64,000 nucleotides of DNA from an uncultured Draconibacterium sp. (GTDB lineage Bacteria; Bacteroidota; Bacteroidia; Bacteroidales; Prolixibacteraceae), in the NCBI RefSeq assembly GCF_963675065.1, contig NZ_OY775905.1:310001-374000 (forward strand), read 5' to 3'. Each line of letters begins with the position of its first letter. Positions within the stretch are counted from its first letter, which is position 1. The position numbers were made by a program, and so were the translations under genes. Below the pieces are notes generated by a model that was not told the DNA's origin, did no database searches, and worked only from the letters and a program-made list of their open reading frames with translations. This document shows, in pieces, positions 26,951 through 35,099 of the stretch.

Positions 26951-27389
26951 AATGTGTTGCTTTTGAGTTTGACCTTAAATCATGACTTTAAAATTTGGCA
27001 GTCACTGTATAACCTACTGATTAAACTAATGTTAAATCTAATCATTCTGATTGATTTTTAACATTTATCAGTAAAATAAAATCCAAGAATCAGTAATCAC
27101 CAGTTGATGGATTAGAAATTTTTCGGAAATTTTAACACCTTCAAATATTCTTTTTCATCTCAGAAGATACGGAGGTAGTAGCGCTTGAAAAAGTACTTAA
27201 AGCCTACTACAAAAAATGGTTGCGACACGCTCGACAACCGTTTATTTCTATTGATTTATGGTCAAAATTCAGTAGATGATTAATACATAATAGATCTTAT
27301 GCACGAGTGCAGGAAACTGGTGGTCAAAATAAATCTTCCCTCATTTCAAACATTTTCCTTATTTTTAGGAAAAACAAAATCATTCCCAA
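26951..27389. other. 439 nt gene-free divergent region with clustered inverted repeats
   Basis: Between the hybrid kinase (-) and the DUF2851 gene (+). AT-rich near the kinase. In the middle are a hairpin GTAGTAGcGCTT / AAGCCTACTAC (27175-27210) and a second GGTTGCGA / TCGaCAACC (27218-27240), then a short palindrome TGCACgaGTGCA (27300-27311) and two copies of TGGTCAAAAT. A TATTTTTA at 27360-27367 could be a -7 element for DUF2851. A 50-codon open frame without a start crosses the hairpins and is not called. Confidence 0.5.
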
Positions 27390-28682
27390 ATGGCTGACCC
27401 ACAAAATATGCCTGAAGAATTTCTGCAATACATTTGGCAAAACAAACTTTTTACAACCAATCATTTACAAACCGTTGAAGGCGACCGGCTGGAGATTATC
27501 GACCAGGGACGAAAAAATACCGACTCCGGTCCCGATTTTTTTAATGCAAAAATCAAATTAAACGAAACTACCTGGGCCGGTAATATCGAAATCCATAAAG
27601 CGGCTTCCGACTGGCACAAACACGAGCATACCAACGACAAAGCTTACGACAATGTTATTCTGCACGTGATTGAAACAGAAGACATAACAGTCGCCCGAAG
27701 TAATGGAGAAATTATTCCAACTTTGATTTTGAACTACCCGGAACAACTAAAACACAATTACCAAAAGCTGATAAATGCCCAAACCTGGATTGCTTGCGAA
27801 AACCAGTTTCACAAAGTTGATCCGATACTGCTACAGTTGGGTTTTAACCGACTGATGATTGAACGACTTGAAACCAAAACACAGGCAATTGTTGAGCAGC
27901 TTGAGCAAAATAATAACAACTGGGAAGAGACATTTTTTCAAATGCTGGCACGGATGTTTGGTTTTAAAGTAAATGCCGTTCCCTTTGAATTGCTGGCAAA
28001 GTCGCTCACTATCCAAACGCTGCTCAAACACAAAAACAGCCTCTTTCAACTGGAAGCGTTATTGTTTGGAAATTCAGGATTACTCAACCAGCAACTTTTG
28101 GGCGACGATTATTTTATCCGGCTTCGCGATGAATATTCTTTTCTCTACAAAAAATGCAACCTGAAAGGAATTGAAGGCCATTTGTGGAAATTTATGCGTT
28201 TGCGGCCACCTAATTTCCCTACTATTCGCATTTCGCAACTAGCGGCACTTATTTATCAAACAGAAGGACTGTTTTCAAAAGTTCTGGAAATTGAATCCGC
28301 TGAAGAACTAAACCAATTGTTTAAGGTAAAAGCCTCGGAATACTGGGATACCCACTACAACTTCAATAAATTATCGAAAAATACCCAACCAAAGGAACTG
28401 GGTGATACAGCGGCGCACATTCTGATTATCAATGTTATTGTTCCTTTTTTGTTTGTGTACGGCGAAAAACAAAACAAACACCAGTTAAAAAACCGCGCGC
28501 TAGGTTTTCTCGAAAACCTTCCGGCCGAAAGCAATTCCATTATTTCAAAATGGGCAGATCTCGGTGTTCAGGCACGCTCTGCTTTTGATTCGCAAGCCCT
28601 ACTTCAACTAAAAAACTATTACTGTGAATCAAAAAAATGTTTAAATTGCCAATTAGGGGTGAAATTAGTTTCATCAGTATAA
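27390..28682 (+). CDS. DUF2851 family protein
   Basis: 430 residues. The start MADPQNMPEEFLQYIWQ and the block GPDFFNAKIKL, WAGNIEIHKAASDWHKH are characteristic of DUF2851, a Bacteroidota family whose N-terminal part resembles a nuclease-type fold (acidic and Lys residues around GPDF and EIH.K). Four cysteines cluster near the C-terminus (CESKKCLNCQ). No function is established. Soluble, no signal peptide. It begins a three-gene operon with a potassium channel (16 nt gap) and a PQQ propeller protein. Confidence 0.85.
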   Translation: MADPQNMPEEFLQYIWQNKLFTTNHLQTVEGDRLEIIDQGRKNTDSGPDFFNAKIKLNETTWAGNIEIHKAASDWHKHEHTNDKAYDNVILHVIETEDITVARSNGEIIPTLILNYPEQLKHNYQKLINAQTWIACENQFHKVDPILLQLGFNRLMIERLETKTQAIVEQLEQNNNNWEETFFQMLARMFGFKVNAVPFELLAKSLTIQTLLKHKNSLFQLEALLFGNSGLLNQQLLGDDYFIRLRDEYSFLYKKCNLKGIEGHLWKFMRLRPPNFPTIRISQLAALIYQTEGLFSKVLEIESAEELNQLFKVKASEYWDTHYNFNKLSKNTQPKELGDTAAHILIINVIVPFLFVYGEKQNKHQLKNRALGFLENLPAESNSIISKWADLGVQARSAFDSQALLQLKNYYCESKKCLNCQLGVKLVSSV

Positions 28683-28698
28683 AATCAGGACGACTAAC

Positions 28699-29763
28699 AT
28701 GCCAACAAGTAGCCAACAGTATAATAAATTTCAAGCGGTTTCGAGCAAAACCGTTAAAATCGGGATAGGTCTGCTTCTCTCGATTTTAATTTTTGGCTCA
28801 GCTGGGTATTATTACATCGAGGGGATGAACCTGCTCGACAGTGTGTACATGACCGTGATTACCATTTCCACGGTTGGTTTTAAGGAAGTTGGTTCGCATC
28901 CCTTAACCCCCGATGGAAAATTATTTACCATTGCTTTAATTATTATGAGTCTGGGTAGTTTGGCGTATGTAGGCTCAAATATGGCACGATTTGTTTTCGA
29001 TGGAGAATTGGCTAACTATATAAAAACGTACAGGGTGGATAAAAAAATTGCAAAATTAAAAGACCACGTAATTATTGTGGGATATGGCCGAAATGGTGAA
29101 CAGGCAGCCATGGAACTGGCCGAAAATGAGGTGGAGTTTGTTATCCTTGATAAACGCGACAATGTTATCTCACGAATTCGGGAGAACGAAAACATTTTGT
29201 ATATAAAGGGCGATGCAACGCACGAAGAAACGTTGGAGCAAGCCGGTATTAACAGAGCGCGTGCGTTAATAGCCACCACTCCAAACGATGCCGATAATGT
29301 TTTTGTGGTGCTCACCGCGCGAAGCATGAACCCGGGACTTACCGTTATCAGCCGCGCTTCGGAACTGGAAAGCCAGATGAAATTAAAACGCGCCGGTGCT
29401 ACCAATGTAATTATGCCTGAACGCATTGGAGGTCAACGTATGGCAAAGTTGGTTCACCAACCCGATGTTGTTGAGTTTATCGAATATATTTTACTGCAAA
29501 AATCGCAGGATGTAACGTTGGAAGAAGTACCATGTAAGAACCTGGCGCAACGTTTTGTAGGTAAATCAATTGCCGAACTTAAGGTTCGCGAAACAACAGG
29601 TGCCAACATTATTGGCATAAAAATAAGTGGCGCACGTTACGTTTTTAATCCCGATCCACAAATGATACTTTCGCGCAACGACCAGCTTTTTGTGTTGGGA
29701 AATCCGATCCAGATAAAACGCCTGAAAGAGGTAATGGAAAGCGAAGCTAAGTTAACAAAGTAA
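28699..29763 (+). CDS. Potassium channel protein with TrkA-N and TrkA-C domains
   Basis: 354 residues: two membrane helices (about 21-42 and 78-98) flanking a pore loop with selectivity sequence TISTVGF, then a Rossmann RCK/TrkA-N domain (HVIIVGYGRNGEQAAMELAE, FVILDKR, GDATHEETLEQAGI) and a TrkA-C domain (about 265-345). This is the MthK/YugO-type layout: a gated K+ channel controlled by nucleotide or ion binding. The filter has GF instead of GYG. The PQQ protein starts 2 nt after its stop. Confidence 0.92.
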   Translation: MPTSSQQYNKFQAVSSKTVKIGIGLLLSILIFGSAGYYYIEGMNLLDSVYMTVITISTVGFKEVGSHPLTPDGKLFTIALIIMSLGSLAYVGSNMARFVFDGELANYIKTYRVDKKIAKLKDHVIIVGYGRNGEQAAMELAENEVEFVILDKRDNVISRIRENENILYIKGDATHEETLEQAGINRARALIATTPNDADNVFVVLTARSMNPGLTVISRASELESQMKLKRAGATNVIMPERIGGQRMAKLVHQPDVVEFIEYILLQKSQDVTLEEVPCKNLAQRFVGKSIAELKVRETTGANIIGIKISGARYVFNPDPQMILSRNDQLFVLGNPIQIKRLKEVMESEAKLTK

Positions 29764-29765
29764 TT

Positions 29766-31028
29766 ATGCCCAAGTTTAAATATCTGTCTATCTCCCTAAT
29801 AGCATTTTTTAGTGTTATTTGTCTCCTAAAAGTTGAAGCTCAAATAATTCAGTTTCGTGGCCCCAACCGCGATGGTATTTTCCCCGAAAAAGGTTTGCTA
29901 AAACAATGGCCCGAAAATGGCCCAGAAACATTGTGGGTTGCCGAAAACCTTGGAAAAAGCAACGCATCAACCATTGCCACCAAAAACAGAATTTACACCA
30001 CCGGAAATATCGATTCGCTGGAATATGTGAGCTGCCTCGATTTGCAGGGACATATTCTCTGGCAAAAACCGTATGGTAAAGCCTGGATAAACTCCTATCC
30101 TGAAGCACGTTGCACTCCAACCCTGGAAGGAAATCGATTATACCTGCTATCGGGAATGGACCAGATGGCTTGCTTAAATGCGCAAACCGGAGAAACGATT
30201 TGGAAAGTTGATTTGCACGAGAAATATCAAAGCGACTGGGATATGTTTGGAGTTTCCGAGTCGCCACTTTTGGTTGATAACAAAGTAATTGCATCGATAG
30301 GTGGAGAAACAGCAATGGTTGTGGCGCTTGATAAAATGACTGGAGAATTAGTCTGGAAATCGAAATCGATGCATTCAAAACGGTCGAACATTACACCCAC
30401 TTTGATTGAACATTGCGGTAAAAAATACATTATTACGGCCAACCAAACCCACGTTATTGGCCTAAGCGTCGAAACCGGAGAAATTATGTGGAGTTTTCAG
30501 CATAATTACCTCAGCGACAACGGAGATAACACAACCATATTAACCAACGTTCCTACTTATCACGACAGCTGTGTGTGGATAACAAGCGGTTGGGATGTTA
30601 AATCGTCGATGCTAAAAATCGCTCCCGATGGAAAATCGATCAGCGAAAAATTTACCGATCAAACGTTTGATAATGCCAATCATGGAGTAGTGCTTATTGA
30701 TGGTTTTCTTTACGGCTCGAACTTCACAGGCCGGCAAAGCGGAAAGTGGGTGTGCATGAACTGGGATACCGGCGAAATTGTATGGATTGCCGACTTTTAT
30801 ACCAAAGGACCGATTATCTCAGCCGAAGGTATGTTATACCTGTGCGACGAAAAAAGGGGCAACATGGCACTGGTAAAAGCAAACCCAAAAAAGTTTGAAC
30901 TGGTTAGTGAGTTCAAAATAGCATATGGCTCAGGGCCATATTGGTCGAGGCCGGCCATTTATAACGGAATGCTTTTGGTGAGGCATGGGAAAGTGCTGGT
31001 TGCATACAACATTCGGGAAAATATTTAA
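29766..31028 (+). CDS. PQQ-like beta-propeller repeat protein, exported
   Basis: 420 residues with a signal peptide (YLSISLIAFFSVICLLKVEAQ) and repeated propeller blades (QFRGPNRDGIFPEKG, LNAQTGETIWKVDL, LDKMTGELVWKSKSM, LSVETGEIMWSFQ, MNWDTGEIVWI). No PQQ-dehydrogenase catalytic residues can be recognised, so a structural or binding role in the periplasm is more likely than alcohol oxidation. It is the last gene of the DUF2851-channel-PQQ operon, with only 2 nt to the channel gene. Confidence 0.88.
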   Translation: MPKFKYLSISLIAFFSVICLLKVEAQIIQFRGPNRDGIFPEKGLLKQWPENGPETLWVAENLGKSNASTIATKNRIYTTGNIDSLEYVSCLDLQGHILWQKPYGKAWINSYPEARCTPTLEGNRLYLLSGMDQMACLNAQTGETIWKVDLHEKYQSDWDMFGVSESPLLVDNKVIASIGGETAMVVALDKMTGELVWKSKSMHSKRSNITPTLIEHCGKKYIITANQTHVIGLSVETGEIMWSFQHNYLSDNGDNTTILTNVPTYHDSCVWITSGWDVKSSMLKIAPDGKSISEKFTDQTFDNANHGVVLIDGFLYGSNFTGRQSGKWVCMNWDTGEIVWIADFYTKGPIISAEGMLYLCDEKRGNMALVKANPKKFELVSEFKIAYGSGPYWSRPAIYNGMLLVRHGKVLVAYNIRENI

Positions 31029-31084
31029 CTTTAACTCCCGGTTTTTTATAATCCTGACAACAGCAAAATACAATTTTGTATTTT

Positions 31085-32026
31085 ATGTCTTTGAATATGA
31101 AAAAGATCAAATTTGAATACCGTATTACTTTACTCTACCTCCTTATCGGTGGGATTTGGATCATTTTCTCCGATCAGTTTCTATTAACGATTACCAGTAA
31201 CCAGGAAATTCTGACCAAATTTCAAACCTACAAAGGGTGGTTTTATGTGGCTGCTACCTCTATACTCTTGCTGTTACTATTAAAATCGCACCTTAGAAAA
31301 TTAAGAAAGGCAGAAGAAGAGGCAAAAAAAAGCAACGAATTAAAAACTGCATTTCTGCAAAATATATCGCACGAAATAAGAACTCCGATGAATAGCATTG
31401 TTGGCTTTTCTGATATTCTGAACACACAAGAATTTAGTGAAGAAGAAATAAATCAGTACCTGGCCATCATTCGTAACAGCTCAAATCAACTCCTCTATAT
31501 CGTAAATCAACTCCTTGATATTTCAATGATTGAGACTGGAAATGTAAAAGTATTCACCAACACTTTTGCCCTAAACAATATGATCGATGAAATAGATGCA
31601 GCTTTTAAACCCACCATTAAGAATTCAATAAAATTTGTGGCGCAAAAAGGACTAAGCGATGAAGAAAGTAATATCGTTACCGATGCAGGAAAACTTCGCC
31701 AGGTAATTATGAATTTGCTTAACAATGCTAATAAATATACGTCAGCCGGAACGATAAAATTAAGCTATACCCTTGAAAATAATATGTTGAAGTTTACTAT
31801 CGAAGACTCCGGGATTGGCATTGCACCCGAAAAACAGCAATACATTTTTAAACGTTTTCAAAAGGCACATAACGATCATAAAGAACTTTATGATGGTGTT
31901 GGTTTGGGACTTTCAATCTGTAAAGGCAACATCGACCTGCTAAAAGGAGATATTGGTTTCACCTCTACAATTGGAAAAGGAACCGTGTTCTATTTTCGGA
32001 TTCCCTACTCCCCGGCTTCGCGGTAA
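31085..32026 (+). CDS. Membrane histidine kinase without a distinct sensor domain
   Basis: 313 residues from ATG 31085 (a TTG nine nt earlier and an ATG at 31097 are alternatives). Two membrane helices (about 13-35 and 55-73) enclose a periplasmic loop of only about 20 residues. A short coiled linker, HisKA (FLQNISHEIRTPMNSIVGF) and HATPase (MNLLNNANKYTSAG, DSGIGIAPEKQ, GVGLGLSICKGNI) complete it. Likely a stress or membrane-state kinase; no response regulator is adjacent. Confidence 0.88.
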   Translation: MSLNMKKIKFEYRITLLYLLIGGIWIIFSDQFLLTITSNQEILTKFQTYKGWFYVAATSILLLLLLKSHLRKLRKAEEEAKKSNELKTAFLQNISHEIRTPMNSIVGFSDILNTQEFSEEEINQYLAIIRNSSNQLLYIVNQLLDISMIETGNVKVFTNTFALNNMIDEIDAAFKPTIKNSIKFVAQKGLSDEESNIVTDAGKLRQVIMNLLNNANKYTSAGTIKLSYTLENNMLKFTIEDSGIGIAPEKQQYIFKRFQKAHNDHKELYDGVGLGLSICKGNIDLLKGDIGFTSTIGKGTVFYFRIPYSPASR

Positions 32027-32097
32027 AAAAAATCTCCCTTCAAAAAATCATTAACATAGTTTAGTTTTTTTTCAGTTAACTTAAAACAAGAAAAAAC

Positions 32098-32105
32098 GAC
32101 CTTTG
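32098..32105 (+). promoter_or_regulatory. Possible -7 element upstream of the tandem leader
   Basis: GACCTTTG differs from TAnnTTTG at the first base. A start near 32112 would give a transcript that begins just before leader unit 1 and contains both units. Confidence 0.3.
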
Positions 32106-32125
32106 TGCTGAAAACTAAACAAAAA

Positions 32126-32219
32126 ATGAAACGAGCATGTAAAATAGTACACCTAACGGGATTATTAGAACGCGTGCGAGTTACATACTATACCGCTAAA
32201 AGCAAACAATTTTAATAGT
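32126..32219 (+). repeat. Leader unit 1 (94 nt, tandem with unit 2)
   Basis: Begins ATGAAACGAGCATG. Contains stem A (GCATG 32135-32139 with CGTGC 32173-32177) and stem B (CATACTAT 32184-32191 with ATAGTATG 32215-32222, whose last three bases are the ATG of unit 2). It also encodes a 29-codon open frame from the ATG at 32126 to TAA. Confidence 0.8.
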
Positions 32220-32314
32220 ATGAAACGAGCATGAGAAAGTTTTCACACCTAGTCGAATCATTAAATTCATGCGAGTTCCATCTTATTCCTCAGAAAACGA
32301 ACAACTTTAATAAG
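32220..32314 (+). repeat. Leader unit 2 (95 nt, diverged copy of unit 1)
   Basis: Begins with the same ATGAAACGAGCATG, but the frame ends after four codons. Shares ACACCTA, TGCGAGTT and TTTAATA with unit 1. Stem A is GCATGA 32229-32234 with TCATGC 32267-32272. Stem B is CATCTTATT 32279-32287 with AATAAGATG 32309-32317, which ends in the start codon of the downstream gene. Confidence 0.8.
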
Positions 32315-32947
32315 ATGAAAACATTAACCATTCTGTTAACCATTACCTGTTGTATTAATGTTTATGCCCAGGACTCCTCCACCTTTATCATTGAAGGAAA
32401 AACGGTAAACAACGAAGGACTTCCAATTGCCGATGTGTATGTAATTAACCTAAGAACGCTAGAAAAAGACATTACAAGAGCCAATGGGATTTTCAAACTT
32501 GCTGTAAGCGCTCAGGACTCGTTGATATTTTCGCACATTTCTTATTTTCGGATTTCGGTTCAGGTGTATAGTTTACTGCAGAGCCCGATCGTTAAAATGG
32601 AATCAGAAGACGTGCAAATTCCCGAGGTCGTGGTTAGTCCGGAGAAAAAAACCGACTTAAACCGAGCCCAGAATAACCTCGAATTTTTAGACGACTACAA
32701 ACCCCTCAAATACAACAAAATGAAACCGGAGAGCGATCCAACTACTACGATAATGACCGAACACAATCGGCTAATGCGTAACGAAGCCGCCTCGGTTAGT
32801 CTATTACCTATTTTGGGGATTCCATTAAAAGCGATTGATAAGGCAGTTCAAAAACGAAAAAGACGCAAAATGTATCGGACAGATTATTATTCTACCCGAA
32901 AAGTGAAAAAACCACCCGTACAAGAAGAACCGGACGAAAACAATTAA
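32315..32947 (+). CDS. CarboxypepD_reg-like domain protein, exported
   Basis: 210 residues from ATG 32315. An earlier in-frame ATG (32231) would place 28 leader-encoded residues before the signal peptide and is rejected. Signal peptide MKTLTILLTITCCINVYAQ, then one carboxypeptidase regulatory-like beta domain (IEGKTVNNEGLPIADVYVIN, then ARANGIF-like TRANGIFKLAV, about 25-105) and a basic C-terminal tail (QKRKRRKMYRTDYYSTRKVKK). Such domains occur in periplasmic or outer-membrane proteins of Bacteroidota; the function is unknown. The stop overlaps the convergent PorE-like gene by 4 nt. Confidence 0.82.
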   Translation: MKTLTILLTITCCINVYAQDSSTFIIEGKTVNNEGLPIADVYVINLRTLEKDITRANGIFKLAVSAQDSLIFSHISYFRISVQVYSLLQSPIVKMESEDVQIPEVVVSPEKKTDLNRAQNNLEFLDDYKPLKYNKMKPESDPTTTIMTEHNRLMRNEAASVSLLPILGIPLKAIDKAVQKRKRRKMYRTDYYSTRKVKKPPVQEEPDENN

Positions 32948-34941
32948 CCTTCCGGCTCAGCATCGAATCGTTCGATAAAGTCGGTCGACAGTACCCTAAA
33001 CTCCGTTCTACGGTTAATTCCACGGGCAATTTCCTGCTGTGCTTCAGGCAATTTCAGAATAAACTCTTCAGTTAACTCATCGCCTCGCTTTAAAAAATCG
33101 TACTGATTGGCCAATTTCCGATTCACTGTTTTTGCCCAGGTTTCGCCATAACCTTTCGCGACCAACCGATCCGGGTTTATTCCTTTTTCAATTAGGTAAT
33201 CCACCACACTTTGTGCACGCTTTTGCGACAGGTCGAAGTTAAACTGATCACTACCAACATAATCGGTGTGTGCCATTAACTCAATAGTAATGGTTGGATT
33301 AAAAACCAATATCTGAACCAGGGTATCGAGTGCTGTTTTCGAGCTTTCGAGTAATTCCCAGCTGCCAAACTCGTAATTAATATTATCAACTTTTATCGGA
33401 GCATCGGTTGGAGTAAGGTTCATCGTAAAGCGAAAATCTTTACTGTCTTCCAATCCAATGGTGTTCACTGCAGCTTTATCGCGCAGGAATCCATCTTTAA
33501 AAGCGGCAAAAACATATTCTGTTTCAGGCTTCAATTTCATTTTAAACCTGCCACCGCGTGCACGTACTTTCAGGTTCGTACCATCTGTTCCGATAACACG
33601 CATGGTTGATCCATCTAAATGCGATGCCGTCTCTTTATTGAAAACATCAATTTCTATCTGGTAAACTTTTGGAGGAACAACAAATGAGTAAATATCATCG
33701 CCTCGCGATCCTTTCCTATTCGAAGTGAACATCCCTTTGTTTTCGCCGGTTACAAATGCAATTCCAAAATCATCGGAAGGCGAATTCATTGGCGATCCCA
33801 TATTTTCAACCACCAAAATCCCATCGTCGTTTTTGTATGCATGAAAAAGATCGAAACCTCCCTGCCCGATGTGCCCGTTCGAGGCAAAATAAAGATCTCC
33901 GTTATCGCGAACAAAAGGGAACATTTCATCATCCGAAGTATTTACAGTGGGACCAAGATTTACAGGTTTTCCAAAAGATCCACCGTCAACAGTTGCCTTC
34001 CAAATGTCTTTTCCACCCTGCCCCCCGGCCATATCCGAAACAAAATAAATCTCCGTCCCATCGGAGCTAAGTGCGGGATGTGCAGCAACAATACTGTCGC
34101 CAACAATTTGCAGTTTTATTGGACTTGACCACGATCCGCGCGACTGCGAAGTGGAGTATAATTCGGCGCCCATGGCTTGCGATTTATCGTAACGGCACCG
34201 CGTAAATATCATTTCCTCGCCGGTTGCACTTAAGGTAACAGCACCTTCTTCATCACCTGTGTTAATAATCATACTCTCATCCAGCAACTTTGGTTTTTCC
34301 CATTTCTGACGTTGAATACCAAAGGTTGCACGATAAATATCGGTGTATTTTTGCCCGGTGATCATACTTTCTTTTTTACCGGTAGAGGCTTCTCGCGATG
34401 AAGTAAAAAATATCTCGTTATCGCGGCCACCAGCAAATACCGGGGCAAAATCACTTTCGCGCGAGTTTATCTCTTTTATCGGATTAATAATATGACGTGT
34501 TGGATTGGCTACCCATTCCTGCGTTTTTCGCATGGCTTCAACACCATCTAATGCACGTTGGTCGCCCGGAACTGAATCAAGGTAAGTGCGGTAGGTTTCA
34601 TAAGCCTCTTCGTATTTTTGTGTAATGCGTAACATATCAGCATAATGTAATAATGCATTCATGTCATCATACCCCAAACGAATGGCAAATTTGTAATTCT
34701 GGGCAGCATAATCATATAACCCAATCGCCCGGTAACATTCTGCTAACTGATAAGCGTATTCGATCCGTTTTTGGCGGTTCTTTTCACCTTTTCTGGCCTT
34801 ACGGTATTTTTCAATGGCTTTGTAATATTCACCAATATCCTGCGATAGCGTAGCATCGCGCCCGTATCTTGTCGAGCTGCAACCACTTAAAAATATGATT
34901 ATAAAAATAAAAACGGCTAGTTTAACCTGCTTCATACCCAT
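32944..34941 (-). CDS. PorE-like OmpA family lipoprotein (TPR, PD40, CRD, OmpA)
   Basis: 665 residues. Lipobox FLSGC near residue 21 marks an outer-membrane lipoprotein. TPR-like repeats (about 30-135), a PD40/WD40-like propeller (about 165-400, with YFVSDMAGGQGGKDIWKA and FASNGHIGQGGFDLFHAY), a carboxypeptidase regulatory domain (about 430-510) and a C-terminal OmpA peptidoglycan-binding domain (about 530-650, LMAHTDYVGSDQFNFDLSQ KRA, then VAKGYGE) appear in that order. This is the architecture of PorE (PG1058) of the type IX secretion system, which links the complex to peptidoglycan. Other OmpA/PD40 paralogues have the same layout, so PorE identity is likely but not certain. Confidence 0.85.
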   Translation of the reverse strand: MGMKQVKLAVFIFIIIFLSGCSSTRYGRDATLSQDIGEYYKAIEKYRKARKGEKNRQKRIEYAYQLAECYRAIGLYDYAAQNYKFAIRLGYDDMNALLHYADMLRITQKYEEAYETYRTYLDSVPGDQRALDGVEAMRKTQEWVANPTRHIINPIKEINSRESDFAPVFAGGRDNEIFFTSSREASTGKKESMITGQKYTDIYRATFGIQRQKWEKPKLLDESMIINTGDEEGAVTLSATGEEMIFTRCRYDKSQAMGAELYSTSQSRGSWSSPIKLQIVGDSIVAAHPALSSDGTEIYFVSDMAGGQGGKDIWKATVDGGSFGKPVNLGPTVNTSDDEMFPFVRDNGDLYFASNGHIGQGGFDLFHAYKNDDGILVVENMGSPMNSPSDDFGIAFVTGENKGMFTSNRKGSRGDDIYSFVVPPKVYQIEIDVFNKETASHLDGSTMRVIGTDGTNLKVRARGGRFKMKLKPETEYVFAAFKDGFLRDKAAVNTIGLEDSKDFRFTMNLTPTDAPIKVDNINYEFGSWELLESSKTALDTLVQILVFNPTITIELMAHTDYVGSDQFNFDLSQKRAQSVVDYLIEKGINPDRLVAKGYGETWAKTVNRKLANQYDFLKRGDELTEEFILKLPEAQQEIARGINRRTEFRVLSTDFIERFDAEPEG

Positions 34942-35043
34942 TCAATTTCGGGGAATAAAAGTAAAATTTTTTTACCGACTATATCAAAAATAGTGTTTTG
35001 TCTTTTATCAAACGAATTATTAGTTACTTAAGTATACACCAAC

Positions 35044-35079
35044 AAAAAAAGACTTCCCGAAAACCAAGAAGTCTTTTTT
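35044..35079 (-). terminator. Terminator after glnN (usable in both directions)
   Basis: AAAAAAAGACTTC / GAAGTCTTTTTT stem with an 11 nt loop, 20 nt beyond the glnN stop on the minus strand. Confidence 0.88.
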
Positions 35080-35099
35080 GTAGCATTGGAAAGTTCTTT

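Larger units (their letters stand above)
32126..32317 (+). promoter_or_regulatory. Tandem structured 5' leader sequestering the downstream start codon
   Basis: Two 94-95 nt units in direct repeat, immediately before a CarboxypepD_reg-like gene whose ATGAAAAC occupies the place of a third unit start. Stem B in each unit pairs with the next ATG; between units it changes at two positions with compensating partners (A-T to C-G and C-G to T-A). Stem A also keeps pairing with a G-U versus A-U change. This supports a conserved RNA structure acting on translation. No known riboswitch family is recognised. Confidence 0.6.

Noticed and set aside
27129..27279. 50-codon open frame without a start codon (…YYKKWLRHARQPF…)
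   Set aside because: No start codon and no family similarity by eye; the hairpins in the same stretch explain the non-random composition at least as well.
32231..32314. In-frame N-terminal extension of the CarboxypepD_reg-like protein
   Set aside because: It would place 28 residues before a clear signal peptide and is made of the repeated leader unit.
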